The notes beneath the pieces were generated by a model, which worked only from the letters and a program-made list of their open reading frames with translations, did not search any database and was not told where the DNA came from. Positions 1-12,215 of a stretch of 64,000 bases of DNA are shown piece after piece (position 1 is the stretch's first letter; every line of letters starts with the position of its first letter). Source of the DNA: Dendrobium chrysotoxum (taxonomy: Eukaryota; Streptophyta; Magnoliopsida; Asparagales; Orchidaceae). The stretch is taken from positions 66,948,573 through 67,012,572 of the forward strand of contig CM034305.1 in assembly GCA_019925795.1 (NCBI GenBank). The letters run 5' to 3'. The position numbers and the translations under genes are program-made.

Positions 1-247
1 CCAACGTTTTATATGACCAAATCATCCAAGGCGACTCTCTCTAATCTTATCCACACTGGAGCTACTCCAACATTTTCACGTATATATTTGTTTCGCATTC
101 TGTCTCTAAGAGTAAACCCACATTCATCCACCTGAGCATCCTCATCTCTGCAACACTTGACTTAATTTTATGCTTCTCTTTTAACGGCCAACATTTTGAG
201 CTATGAAGCATTGCAGGTCTCACCACCATCTTATAGATTACAACTAT
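1..247 (-). mobile_element. LINE 3' coding fragment, cut by window edge
   Basis: On the minus strand this translates to the tail of a plant LINE reverse transcriptase, with the recognisable stretch AEMRMLRWM followed by a degraded HEKVGVAPVE-like segment. The same stretch recurs at 8945-9319, 11866-12215, 22542-22795 and 45160-50326, so the assignment rests on internal comparison. Reading frames are broken. The fragment continues beyond the left edge, so neither its (TTG)n tail nor a target duplication can be seen. Confidence 0.75.
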
Positions 248-2431
248 AACTCCCCTAATAAAAAAAGAGAGGTTTATATTTTCTTTGTATGAATAAAAAT
301 TAGGACCCACAAGTGCATTTTATTTGCATGATACACTAACTTGCCACTTGGAGAGGAGATGAGATGATTCAGAGTTTCAATGCTACTAGGTAGGCATAAA
401 AAAGATGCTTAATCACTTTCCTTAATCTTATATATTATCTCAAGTTACATTTCTTTGCAAGAAATACTGGCTATAATACAATATTCTTCATGGAAATTTG
501 ATTTCACATCACCAAGCTGCTTCTCCGCCTTATTTGTATGTATATTGGGAATCTTTTTTATCAAAATTACTTGAACATATAAAATAAAATATGTAGGGCA
601 TGGCAGGTTATTTTCACAACCAAAAAAAAAAAACTTTTTGGAAACATGATTTTATTTTCTTCAAAAGTAAAGGAAAGCCTTTTCCGTCATAAAACTCCCC
701 CTATCCATTTGCATGAGATAAGATTTCAAATCCTTAAGTTTATGAATGATATATCTCCACTGAAAATCATAAAATGTGAATGAACAAAATGATAATGTAA
801 CTCAAGGTTCCTTATAGGTGATATCAACAATGGATGTCAGCTAAACTTGAAAGCACATGATTGATCAATCTTGGCCAGAATAGCACCTCGACATCATATC
901 AAAAATATTTTATTAATCTATTTAATGATTAAACACTGTGCTATATTGAACATGCTAAAATGTAAGGAAAAATATACATCGTTGAAATATATGCTCTACC
1001 TAGTTGCTATATGGCTTTATAATAAAAGCCCACTTGAAATTAAACTTAGGGAAGTCTAAGTCTAAGCGGGTATGTCGTATTTAGTAGAAGTATCAACTGG
1101 AATAGCATCAAGTTTCATGCCGTATAAGGGAACAATACAGTTGAATTTCAAATCAAGATACCAAAAGGAATTGATCATAAAATGATGGCAGTTATGATAT
1201 TAATTGAAACTGCCAATTTAGGGTGAAAATCGCCATTGTCTTCATAATCAAAGTAGTTGATCAACACGCAAACCATAAATCTTGCACAGAAAAACAAAAA
1301 ATATTGATGATTGTTAATCCTTAGCTTCCTTATACATTACAGCTACTAAAAGAAGATTGTGCTTAAAAAAAAAATTAGCGAATTTCAAAACCCTTTTGCA
1401 TTTTGCCCTTTGTGACTTCTCTTTTGCAAATGGAACAAATAGCTACAAAAACAGTCTCATAATAATTAGATCAAATAGATAGGTATACCTTGGAGCTAGA
1501 TTAGAAATTTCATAAGATGCCAATTCAAAGGTTTACTTTTCAAAGCTCCTCCAATTGTTAAAGCCAGTCTGATGGCCTGGCGGTTTATTTTAGTATTCTT
1601 GGTAGTTCAATATTGAACTGGCTCAAGAAGGCATCAAACTTTCCCATAGTTGTGCTAAGTCAAGCACATGTTAGGCTAGGTCTGCTAGAGTTCAGTTCAT
1701 TGACAATCACTATCAACCTTTGCTAGAAAACTAAATTCTCTATTCAGAATGTATAACATGAAAAAAAGTTCTTTCTCCTTTTTTGTAGGTTCTCACAATA
1801 TAAATACCATAATCTTATGTAAACAGAAAAGAAGCAAATTGGCTAAGTGCAAAATGAAAACATTCTATATTCTATGACCAGAAGCACTATGCATATATCA
1901 TAAGGATTTATTTCCACTATTAACAAGATGAAAGAAAAAACCCCGATAACAACTTGGAATCAGAATCCTTTTTTGTTTGCATGAACCAGGAATTGGAATC
2001 CTTGATATTTAACAAATGTGAAGATTCTTTTTTCTGAAGAAAAAAAGTTTAACACGCACTTCGTATAAACTGTAAAGCATCTGACAACACCAGCAAATAT
2101 TAAAAAGTTATTCCTCGTTTTACTAGCATTTCTCCATCTAGGTTCTAACTTGTGTAGCTTCCTAATGTGGCTATAAACTTTTTCATCTTTAAAGATCAAG
2201 TTAACAGACTTAACATGCAAATTTAAATAGACTAGCATGCTATGGAACATGCTTCAGACATGCTACTTTCTACATCATAAGTAATCACACACATGACGAC
2301 CTCAAACATGCTCAAAGATGCAACTGAATTTAGCTAATGCAATAAACTTAACTAATGCATCAACATTAGAAACAAACATTACTTGAAAATATTAGCTTTC
2401 TGTAACTAATAGATAAAATGGCAAAGCATAC
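248..2431 (-). other. Presumed MUB intron 2; terminal exon not identified
   Basis: This AT-rich sequence follows a clear splice donor (CAG|GTATGC at 2432/2431, minus strand). The MUB protein still needs about 15-20 residues ending in a cysteine-containing prenylation motif. I looked for a short minus-strand exon starting in phase 1 and ending in a CaaX-like tetrapeptide and could not find a convincing one. It may be diverged, or lie left of the window. Apart from the LINE piece at the edge I see nothing else here. Confidence 0.4.
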
Positions 2432-3759
2432 CTGTCTTTGATTTACCTAATGATGGCTGCACCACAACATGCATGGTGATTACTCCTCCAGGGAGCTCAC
2501 CAAATGATGGTCTACATTGTGAAATTGTCTTGTGGTTCTCCAGAATTTTTCCCGCACTTATTAGCTTTATGTCACTAGCTGACTTCGGTATGAGTTTTTT
2601 GTCTATAGAAAAGACAAACAAACAAAATATCAATAAAAAAACGAATGTCAAAAAACAAAGAGATCAATAACTCAAGATAAATATAAAACAATAACATCTA
2701 TTCTGAACATAACACATCACAGCTTAAATATGCATAGCTAAGACAGGCAAGCCATGTGAATCAAAGCTAGAGCAGCTGAACTCTAAAGTAATAGAAGTTA
2801 TTATTGTACATTTGTACCAAAAGTAAACTTCAAAGCAAAAGCTTTTTGTATGCCTCATTTGGTTAGATGTATGACATTCCCATAATGCCCAAGTTCTATC
2901 CCTACTTCAGCAGAAATCAACAAGTAACAAGTCTAGGTTGTCTCATGGCCAAAAAAATGAAAATGCCAACTATAATGAGAAAATTGAAAATTAAAGCAGA
3001 AGTCAAAGTTCAATACACAACTATTTGATAATTTTCCATAAATTTCATCAAATCAGCATGTGTGTAAACAAACAAGTCAACAGCATAAATTTTGCACAAA
3101 TCATTACATGCTAAGCAAAGCACAAAACAATTCCTATTTTAGTGTTGCTCAAAGAAACTAAATAAAGCATAACAATATAAAATAGACATTGGTTTAAGAT
3201 GAACGTTGCATGTCATGTCTCTTTACTTGAGAGATGCTACTAAGACAAATGCTAAAGTACAAAATTATTTGAATTTTTTGGCAGTCAAAGCAGCCATATG
3301 ATCCACACGATTTTCAAGTAAATATTTGTTTGTGATGAAAACTGCATCCATCTCTATTTCGACAGATATTACAAGCATGGAAAATGCTACTGCATGCACT
3401 CATGCACATTGATAAAGACCGCCCCTAATTGTCCAGGTGGACCTCTCTTCAAATATGTCACTCCTAAAACATAAGTGAACAACTTAAAATAATCTAATCA
3501 ATTACTAACAAACATGGTTTGATCCAAAGTTATCCATGGAAAGATACCCAAACCATACTATAGAAATGAATTAAGCCAAAATAATGAAAAAGAGAGAAAA
3601 AAGAAAGATCTTAATGAATCTATTGGAGAATTAGTTGAAAAGGAACACAACTATATGCATTTGAACAAAAAATAGGTAGCCGAACCAAGCTATAGAGAAA
3701 CACTTTGGAGAGAGATATTGAGAATTCTAGTAAAATTTCATATGATTTTATCATATGTG

Positions 3760-3824
<65 letters not shown>

Positions 3825-4685
3825 TCATCTCGTTAAGGAAAGAAGTTGAGCATGATCAAATACAAACAATGAACATTTAGATGACCCTACATATAGCTTA
3901 TGAATAGCGTGCATGGCACACATTGGTTTGCCTTTTTTTTCACCGTGCCACATCAATTGTGCAAGAGGTGCACCTGTATGTGATGAGCTATAACATGCTC
4001 TATTTTGCATCATTTACAAGTATGTTTGGGTGACTAACTTTGATGCAATTATGAGTGACACAAAGCTTCAAGCAACTACAGATTTTGCAAGTTTTGAGCT
4101 ATAGGAAGTTTAAACTGGTTCTCAATAGACTTCTTGAACATGGTTTTCATCCGTATAAGGACTTAATTAACTTTATCCGATGCAATTAAAACACATGACT
4201 AATCAATCACCTCTTGCATCCATTACGAAGCAAATCCAAGAATTGTATGCATTATACTGTCTTATAGCAAATCCAATAATTATAAAATAATCCCAGCCAA
4301 GATTTGATAAGATATCATGACCCAGCTTTTTCATAAAAAAAAATCCATTTTATTATATAAGAGACGCATATTTCCTCAAATAAACTACTAACACAATCGA
4401 AAGAAGTGACAATTCACATTCATCCAGATCTAATCGAAACTTTGAGGATACCAATCCACACCCATCCCTGTAAACTCCCGCCAAATTTATATTCCAGTGC
4501 AATAGAAAAATCCAAATCCCATAAGAATTTCAAGAGAAATAAACAAAATCCCAACCTTTTGGCCAGTCCGCGATGATCCTCGCCTTAACAACGGCTACAG
4601 TAGAACTAGAAGCAAATCGTATAGGCCCGATGTCTGATCCATCGTACAGCCGGAACTTAAGCTCTAAATTATCATCCTCCGACAT
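2432..4685 (-). CDS. MUB: Membrane-anchored ubiquitin-fold protein (MUB), 3' incomplete
   Basis: Two exons are clear. Exon 1 runs 4685-4556 and starts MSEDDNLELKFRLYDGSDIG; exon 2 runs 2602-2432. The donor AAAAG|GTTGGG and acceptor TTCTATAG|AC join in phase 1 to give WPKDKKLIPKSAS. The 100 residues so far form one ubiquitin-like fold, with the family-typical segments KFRLYDGSDIGP, KLISAGKILEN and GGVITMHVVVQPS. Plant MUBs are about 115-120 aa. They are prenylated at a C-terminal CaaX box, sit at the plasma membrane and recruit certain E2 ubiquitin-conjugating enzymes. The CaaX exon is not seen. The first ATG of the open frame (4961) would add 92 unrelated residues, so I chose the ATG at 4685; a start at 4703 (MRVGDQM) is possible. 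Family membership is firm; the subtype is not. Confidence 0.88.
2603..4555 (-). other. MUB intron 1
   Basis: A 1,953 bp AT-rich intron between MUB exons 1 and 2. It contains a compound TA/GT microsatellite at about 3764-3824. No coding signal or recognisable transposon was seen. Confidence 0.7.
3764..3824. repeat. (TA)n(GT)n compound microsatellite
   Basis: An uninterrupted run of TA dinucleotides passes directly into GT dinucleotides within MUB intron 1. It is probably length-polymorphic. Confidence 0.95.
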
Positions 4686-5695
4686 CTGATCTCCCACCCT
4701 CATTGACCTCAGAGTCACCGCGAACACCGCCGACAGAAACCGATAGCGGCACGAATCACTCCTTCCCCACCGATAATAAGCAAAAAATAGAGTACCTCTG
4801 GCCGCCGTATGATCGATCGCCGGAGGTAACTGGGATAGCAGATTAGGGTTTCCTTTGGAGTGGGCGAAGCGAACTAACCGGCCCTTTATTTCTGAGGAAG
4901 ACGGCGAAGAGCAAAGAAGGCATGCTTTGAGGTGTGTGGTGGCCCGCTGTGATGTTTTCATCTAGCCACCAACGTGCCGTAATCTACTGACAGATTGCTG
5001 CCACGTAAGCAAGTTCGATACATGACGACGTGGCGTCTTTGTGTTGGATAAATTGTCTGTTGCTGTTTGCTAAGTCAACCTGAACCGCCTTGCCCGGTAA
5101 GCCTGCATTTCATGACAAAATATTCCGGGGACTGCATAAATAGCAAAGTTTAAGTTCACCCACCAATATCTGTGGCTGAGAATCCTCAGCAAAGATCGGG
5201 GTCCTTTTTTAGGGTCTGTTTAGTAACAAAGGAAAGGCTTCGGCGCCAATGTGACCATACGGCCGCACCGCGTGTCGGGACCGAGGGGCCAAGCACATCA
5301 GGCTGCACGGCGTCTAACCATGGACGGCTGGATCGGATTGGAAGGCCGGTGCTTTGCTAACGCGCGCCTGTAGATTTTGTTCGGAATTAAAACGGGGCGG
5401 CGCCGACATGCGAAAAGAATACTCGAGGATAACGTGTGGCGGCCCGCTCTTTCTAGGAGTTCTACAGATGGGCTGGGCTTTTCAATAAACGGGCCTATTC
5501 AAGTGGCCCAGCCTTAGAAACATTTCTCTACGGCCTTATCCAAGGCCGACGTACTACATTGCAAAATTGTAATTTATGTGCATTTAAGCTTACAAGATTT
5601 TCACCTATGATAATGGAAATACAAAAGTCGACTAAGGGCCTCTTTGAAATAGCCATTTAGCTGCTTTAATCTTCACACATCAATTATTTTTGACA
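4686..5695. promoter_or_regulatory. MUB 5' UTR and upstream region
   Basis: Upstream of the MUB start the DNA becomes clearly more GC-rich (about 4690-5560) than the flanking AT-rich sequence, as expected for a leader and proximal promoter. TGGGCT/GGGCC motifs resembling site II elements cluster at about 5470-5510, but no TATA box could be assigned. A 62-codon plus-strand ORF at 5172-5360 has no recognisable content. From about 5560 the sequence is again AT-rich. Confidence 0.4.
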
Positions 5696-5698
5696 TAA

Positions 5699-5816
5699 AG
5701 TTTGTTTGGAACAGCTTTCTTATTGCTTCTTAAAGTAGCTTTTAAGTACAAAAAATTAAATTTTTTTACTAAAAAGCTAATTTATGAAGCAATAAAAAGC
5801 CGTCCCAAACAAAGCT
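5699..5816. mobile_element. Tourist-like MITE, diverged copy
   Basis: A foldback element whose ends read GTTTGTTTGGAACAGC and GCCGTCCCAAACAAAGC. It is flanked by TAA/TTA trinucleotides and is a diverged relative of the copies at 6292 and 6415. Confidence 0.65.
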
Positions 5817-5819
5817 TTA

Positions 5820-6288
5820 TACTTCTTTGCTGCATTTTTAACATTTTTAAAATTTCTTCTGGCAAGAATAATAAAATTATTTTTCGCACAGTAACTTTAC
5901 AATTAACTTTATAAACTATTGTGACCGTACCAAACTTATCCTAATTTATGTTTAAACATGTTTAAGCTTCAAGAACATATTTGAGTAATTATTACTTCTT
6001 CTAGCTTCATTTTTTAGGTCATCAGTGTAAAAGACAATTATATCACATGAAGAAATATAGGCATGCTTAACAATACTGATCATATTAATGGAGCTTTCAG
6101 TAAGTCACATATGTGACTCCATTGCATTTAGAGCATCAAGCAAAAGAAAACTTCTCTTCTAATATATTTGTTGCACATGAGTAATTTAATATTTACTCTG
6201 CATAGTTGATGTAATTTATGACTATTTATGTAATGACAAGTTTATGTTCAGATTGATTTTGAAGAATTCGTCTTATTATTTAAGCAAC
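5820..6288. other. AT-rich intergenic DNA
   Basis: I see no gene, repeat structure or regulatory signal that can be supported in this stretch. Confidence 0.5.
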
Positions 6289-6291
6289 TAA

Positions 6292-6411
6292 GGCTTCGTT
6301 TGGGACGGCTTTTTTACTGCTTCTTAAAGCAACTTTTTAGCACAAAGCTTAAAATTTTTGTACTAGAAAGCCGCTTTAAGAAGCACTAAGAAAGCCGTCC
6401 CAAACGAAGCC
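6292..6411. mobile_element. Tourist-like MITE
   Basis: The ends GGCTTCGTTTGGGACGG and CCGTCCCAAACGAAGCC are near-perfect inverted repeats, and the whole element can fold on itself. It is flanked by TAA at 6289-6291 and 6412-6414. A 3 bp TAA/TTA duplication is typical of PIF/Harbinger-derived Tourist MITEs. Confidence 0.8.
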
Positions 6412-6414
6412 TAA

Positions 6415-6544
6415 GGCTTCATTTGGGACGGTTTTTTTGCTTCTTTATAAAACCATTTTTAATATAAAAATTTCTAATTCAAGAATTTTTTTGTACTAGA
6501 AAGCCGTTTTAGAAGGCAGCAAAGAAGCTGTCCCAAACGAAGCC
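6415..6544. mobile_element. Tourist-like MITE, abutting the previous copy
   Basis: Starts GGCTTCATTTGGGACGG and ends CTGTCCCAAACGAAGCC. It shares the TAA at 6412-6414 with the copy to its left and has its own TAA at 6545-6547, so the two copies sit back to back. Confidence 0.8.
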
Positions 6545-8925
6545 TAAATTTTATGAAAGATAAATTTTGAGCTAAATTTTTTCCGTCTTGATAGAAAATT
6601 ATGTATTAAATTATTGAAGCTTTGTTGGACAAAATTAAGATTAAAGACAAAATATGAAAAGGAATTTCAAGAAGTTTTGACTTTGATGGGTTTATTCCAA
6701 CACTATTATTGGGTTATAATGATGACATTAGGAGCAAATATGACTGTTGGGCCTACTAAACAAAAGAAATAGTTTGCTTTTGTAATTCTAATGGCTTCTT
6801 GAATAAGTGGCCCAAGGCCCAATAAATAAGACAAAATTAAATTCCTATTACTAGTTCAACAGTAAGTGGGAAAGATAAATTATACCTAATATATTTTATA
6901 TTAGAAAAAAAATGATGAAACAGTTGATTGAAGATATTTGTTATAATTAAAAAATTATTAAAAAAATGACATCATGCACTATTTTTAATATTTAAATCAA
7001 ATATATTATAATTTTAAATATTATTTTATATTTTATTAATTTGTCTTCTCATGCATCTATAGTTAATAAAAAGAGACCTTTTAGAATGATTCAAAATAAG
7101 CATTGGAATATCCTCCTTAACTCCTTAAATAGGCTTCAATTATTTTTTTCCCAATTTAAAATAGATGTAATAAAACTCGATTTTAGGGAATATATTATGC
7201 TTATATTGCGATAGAGAAAAAGACCGAATTAATTTCGTAACTTTTTCTAAATGATCAAAATAATTTCTGATTATATAAAAATACCAATTTTATTCCTTGA
7301 TTTTTTTAAATAATGACGGAATTAATCAATATGTTCGACCATTTAGGTCCTTATTTAAAAAGTCAAATAATTTAAATGGGACTTTTAAATAGTCCGATTA
7401 CCCATCTATTATCATTTTCGAATATATATATTTTTTTTTCAAAAAAAAAATCATTGTCTCTCAATACATAAGACTTTTAACTTTTTTTTTGATATAAATT
7501 ATGGCACAATTTTTAATCTCTGTCATCACAAATTTGTTTACAATAATGAGACACAAAGGATTAATAATATTTAATTGGGGAATATTCATCAAACAGTCAA
7601 TCAAATTTCATTACCAGAAAAACCAACTCTGTCTTTTATACGCTTTATTTATTTATTTATTTTTAATATAGAAATTTTTTTTTATTTTTTGATTATTTCC
7701 ATGTCGGCATTTAATTCCAAATGGCAATCGACAAAAAGTATCCCGAATCTCTTTGCATAAAATATGAAAAAGTGCATAGAAAAGCTTCACAAACATCAAA
7801 CTGAATGATAATTAATTATAGCTTAGTTGGTCCACTAATTAGTTATTAATTACTATAATACAATCAATCCCTCTCTCATTACTCTAATGACCCTCCACTA
7901 ATCCTTTTTCTAATAACTGCCTATCTCCACCTCTCCTTTCTCCATCCATCTCTTCTTCTTAGCTAGCTACCCTTTTGGTCTCCATTAATGGTATTCTTTG
8001 TATCACATCTAATCTATTTGACTCCACACACCATCCACTCATTATGGCACTAATTTAATCACTTAAACATCTTAATTAAGGTTAATTAATAGAAAAGATT
8101 AGTTAAGAGCTTCTTATAGAGCTACTCTTAATAGAATTATGAATTAATTGTTACTAACTAATTTACTATACATTGATTGACCTAATAATTCCTTGAGATA
8201 AATAGTCAAAGAAATATGACATTTACATATATGATAAATAATTATATGAATATTATATCATATTGACTACAAATGACTCATAACTTATCTTTAATAATGA
8301 AAAAATACATAAAGTTCTTGGCCACAAAGTTTTCTCTTAGCCAATCAATCTTAATGATATAAAATTTATCATGCATTGACATCAAACAAAAGTTTGGATA
8401 AGTGGCTATAATTTGTATGAGCCTTTTATCATACACAAATTTTATTCAAGTAAGGCAAAAGATGTGGTTCACCAATGTTCATGGAAGTACAAGTGCTTAT
8501 ATTATTGCTTGTGAGACTAGAAGAACCACCAATATTGGCTAAAATGCAAAGTAGAGCTCAAGAACATTAATAGTACATATAGGCTTAGAAGACAACACAT
8601 TGGTCATAATCTCAACAATTAAAGATAATGCAAGTGGAACTTTTATGAAGTATTGTTAGTTTTAGGGAATGATTAGAAATTGAAAATATTGGGAGAAAAA
8701 ACAAATATGTGTTGATGTTTGCTGACATATTTGTGATCATATCAAATCCTCAAAAAATAAAAAAAAATTGAATTGAGGGATAAATAATACATGCTAAAAA
8801 TAGGTGCAACATAATTTATTTAAAAAAAAAAAGGAAAAGAAAATACAAATCATGAACAAAATTTCCTTACAAGAAAAGTTTGTTTTAAATGTTAATTTGT
8901 GGTGCACAAAGCAAAATATTCATCT
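6545..8925. other. AT-rich intergenic DNA
   Basis: No gene was recognised. The open frame at 7575-7760 is low-complexity (F/I/Y-rich) and not credible. A pyrimidine-rich patch at about 7865-7985 resembles a transcript leader, but no coding sequence follows it. Confidence 0.5.
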
Positions 8926-9338
8926 TATAGTTATCAATATACAAGTTAAGTGTTATAGAGATGAGGATGCTCAGGTGGATGAATGATTTTACTCTTAGAG
9001 ATAGGATATGAAATGAGCATATACGTGAAAAGGTTGGAGTAGCTCCAGTGGAAGATCATATTAGAGAGAGTCGCGTTAGATGGTCTGGTCAAAAAAAATG
9101 GCGGCCTTCCGATGACCCGGTTAGGAAAGTAAATGTATTAGATTTGACTTATGTTAAGAAAGGTAGAGGTAGACCTAAAAAGACTTGGTTAAAAAATATT
9201 AGACATGATCTTTCCTTATTAGATTTAAACGAGAATTTGACTTTTAACATGACACAATGGAGAAAAAGGATTCATGAAGCCGGCCCACGTTGTGGGACAA
9301 AGGCTTGATGTTGTTGTTGTATAGTTATCAATATACAA
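8926..9338 (+). mobile_element. 5'-truncated LINE with 19 bp target duplication
   Basis: The body (8945-9319) encodes the C-terminal tail of a plant RTE-like LINE reverse transcriptase, including an 86-codon open stretch (9048-9308) with KKGRGRPKKTWLKNIRHDL. It ends in the family signature (GTTGTGGGACAAAGGCTTGATG) followed by TTG repeats. Perfect 19 bp direct repeats (8926-8944 and 9320-9338, beginning TATAGTTATC) flank it. A 5' truncation, short repeat tail and long target duplication are the marks of target-primed reverse transcription. The perfect duplication suggests a recent insertion. Confidence 0.9.
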
Positions 9339-9391
9339 ATTAATAACTTCTCTTTTTTCTTCAATTATAATTATTTATTTTGTATATTTAA

Positions 9392-9582
9392 ATTTCATTT
9401 GAGATAATTTTCTTATTGCTTTGTAAAGCTGATATGGAGAAAATAATTTTTTAAAACTGTTGTAAAAAATAGCTTTCTGGCATAATTTTTTTTAAAGTAG
9501 AGAAAAAATAGAGGCGAAACAGAAATTATGATTACAATCTTAATAGCAAAGCAGTAAGAAAGTTATCTCAAACAAAACTTTA
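9392..9582. mobile_element. Strongly diverged Tourist-like MITE
   Basis: The ends TTCATTTGAGATAATTTTC and AAGTTATCTCAAACAAAAC are inverted relatives of the GGCTTCGTTTGGGACGG family, and the spacing is consistent. Boundaries are approximate. Confidence 0.45.
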
Positions 9583-9643
9583 TACATAAAAAATAACAAA
9601 AAATAAAGAAGAGTAGTAAATGGTTTGCAAGTGAAAGTTAGTT

Positions 9644-9647
<4 letters not shown>

Positions 9648-9681
<34 letters not shown>
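9648..9681. repeat. (TA)n microsatellite
   Basis: Uninterrupted TA dinucleotide run. Confidence 0.95.
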
Positions 9682-9686
<5 letters not shown>

Positions 9687-10620
9687 ATGAATGATGGCGT
9701 ATATCTAATTTCATAGATGAATTAATTGTATCAATAGCACTATCTACCTCTTATGGATTCTGTGGTTCATTTTAATTTTTAATATTATTGTATTTTCAAG
9801 TATAATAATTGGTCCTGTTCAAACTATTGTTTTTTTTTATCAAAACTAATTTATTTTAGCAATTTTAAATTAATTTCATCAGAGATATCATATCATTTAA
9901 ATTAGTCAATTTTTTTGTTTATATTAGAAAAATAAAACATCAAAATTTTACTTAAAACAAAGTTTAAGTGCATTTTTAATTTTTATAATGTAAAATCAGT
10001 ATCTTATATATATTTTTTGGCAATTAATGCGAGTATCAAAGCATAAAGGTCTCCCTAAAAGCCATAAATAAAAGAAGAAACAGAGAAGAAAGTGAGTAAG
10101 GATCATAAACTAAAGATTTCTCTCTCAATGCTCTTTGTGCTTTCCAACACGACAGTGAACTGTATTCAGTCGTCCTATCTCAGAACCAATGGAGAAAAGT
10201 TTAAACAAATTCCTCTGATACTATGATGTAAAGAGCAAGTAGGATCCATAGAAACGTGTGGACTTCAATAATCTAAGCTTCTTTGGTTAAAAAAACTATA
10301 CAAATGTTAAGGCTTTTTCTCTGCAACATATTCCTCTCTCAAGCTGTATGCCACCATGCAACCATTGTGTTGATTATCATATTCTCCATTTTCTCTTAAG
10401 AAGGTACCCCCTTGCTTCTAACTTTTCTCAACTAGAAGAGTAGATCAGATCCATGTTGGATGCATTATGTTCTTTGGCCATAATTATTTGAGATTTGTTT
10501 GAGATGATTGTAACTATTTATCAAAAAAATTAGGAAATTTTTATGTGAAAAATATTATTATTATCATATAAGTTTTTGAAAAATAATATTAAAATTGTAG
10601 TAAAAAAAATTATTTAACTT
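9682..10620. other. AT-rich intergenic DNA
   Basis: No gene, RNA or transposon end was recognised in this stretch. Confidence 0.45.
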
Positions 10621-10820
10621 TAATCTTATAGAGATCAACATTGCCGTTGTCAGGTCCCAAGTCCTGAATGAGAAAAGTAAAGGGTTACGTTAGTTAGTTG
10701 ACAGCCAGCGTAAAATTTATCGAATAATCATGGCATGAATCCTTTAATATATTGTCGACCCCACATAGTGGGATAAAGGCTTGATGATGTTGTTGTTGTT
10801 ATTTAATCTTGTAGAGATCA
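10621..10820 (+). mobile_element. 166 bp retroposon with LINE-type 3' end and 17 bp target duplication
   Basis: The body, 10638-10803, ends GTCGACCCCACATAGTGGG, then the family's GATAAAGGCTTGATG and TTG repeats, as the LINE copies here do. The first ~110 bp are unlike the LINE coding tail. Direct repeats of 17 bp flank it (10621-10637 and 10804-10820, one mismatch). It could be a SINE-like parasite of the LINE, or an internally deleted LINE retaining the 5' and 3' ends. No Pol III box A/B was confidently seen. Confidence 0.7.
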
Positions 10821-11865
10821 TTTATATGAAATAATCTAAAATTATAATATGATAGTTGACCTCAAAAAATTGTAGGAAAAAAAAAAAACTAAATAGGATA
10901 TGAAAATGCTTGAGAAATAATAAGATAAACAAATGTCACATTTGAATGATAAGATAAACTTTTCTGAATGGTTTCGAATCCAAAAGTCAAAATTCTTTAA
11001 AAAAAAAAAGAAAGAGAGAGAAACTATTCAAGTCCACCAGAAGAATTCTTCTTCATACATCACATCATATGTAATATATTTTGGCTCCTTTAATAATAAA
11101 TAAGACAAAAAAAACTACTGACAATTAAATATTAACAAATCATTAACAATTTCTTAATAAAGTGCTAACATAGTGCTTAAATCTCTAAACAACCATTAGT
11201 AAACTTAATGATACATTAACAAGAAGAGTCATGCATGCCAAAATAATAAAACAAAAAAAACTTCAAGATTAACTAAACCCTAAACTTTATTAATTATATT
11301 ATTGTTCATATTTGGCTTTCAATTTTCCATCACATATATATGTTGATGAAACATATCATGGATGGCATATTCTCTCCCAAATATAAAAGCTTTATAGAAT
11401 CCTCCATTGCCATTTGGACTGTCATCTTGAACAAAGATAAAAGAATGGAGTCTTTGCCTCTTAATTTAATGGATGGTTTACTTCATCAAAGGGGAATAGT
11501 ACCATGACGCAAGAAATACATAAAGAGAAGAATCAAATGAGGAAGCCAACAAGAATATATTTTGGAAGATGAAGATGTATGGAAGAAATGGAAGGGAGAG
11601 TTTGTCAACAAGAATATATTTTGCCTTTAAGAACATAGTAATTAAGGTTGGACATTTGAAATTGATAAATCAATTATCTTGATTTTCAAGAATTTATATC
11701 GTATGATGCACTGATATTTCATAATAGTGAAATATATAGTGTCAGATATGTAAAAGATACGTGCATTTGCACCGCCCGACACGTATTTGAAATGCTAGTT
11801 ACATGTTTAATTAAAACATCAACGTCAAGCATTTATCTCACTACGTAGGGTCGTCTATATGAATT
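10821..11865. other. AT-rich intergenic DNA
   Basis: No recognisable gene or element. Confidence 0.45.
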
Positions 11866-12215
11866 ATTTTTGTCCATTGTGTCCTGTTAAGAGTCAAATT
11901 CTCATTTAAATCTAAAAAAGAAAGGCCATTTCTAATATTTGCTAACCAAGTCTTTTTAGCCCTACCCTACCGTTCTTAACATAAGCAAATCTAATACATC
12001 TAATTTTCTAATCGGGTGATCGGAAAGCCACCGTTTTATGTAACCAAATCATCTAAGGCGAGACTCTCTAATCTTATCTTCCATTGGAGCTACTTCAACC
12101 TTTTCACGATGATGCTCATTTTGTATACTGTCTCTAAGAGTAAAGTCACTCATCCACCTAATCATCCTCATCTCTGCAACACGTAACTTAATATTATGCT
12201 TCTCTTATATGTGTT
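11866..12215 (-). mobile_element. LINE 3' coding fragment, decayed
   Basis: Minus-strand translation gives diverged pieces of the LINE C-terminal region seen at 8945-9319 (the RLRW...PVRK...KKTWL series) with many interruptions. The 3' (TTG)n tail is missing, so this is an old, trimmed copy. Confidence 0.75.

Noticed and set aside
4530..4961. A 143-codon MUB ORF starting at 4961
   Set aside because: The first 92 residues are unlike the family and the last six follow the splice donor. The ATG at 4685 matches the usual start.
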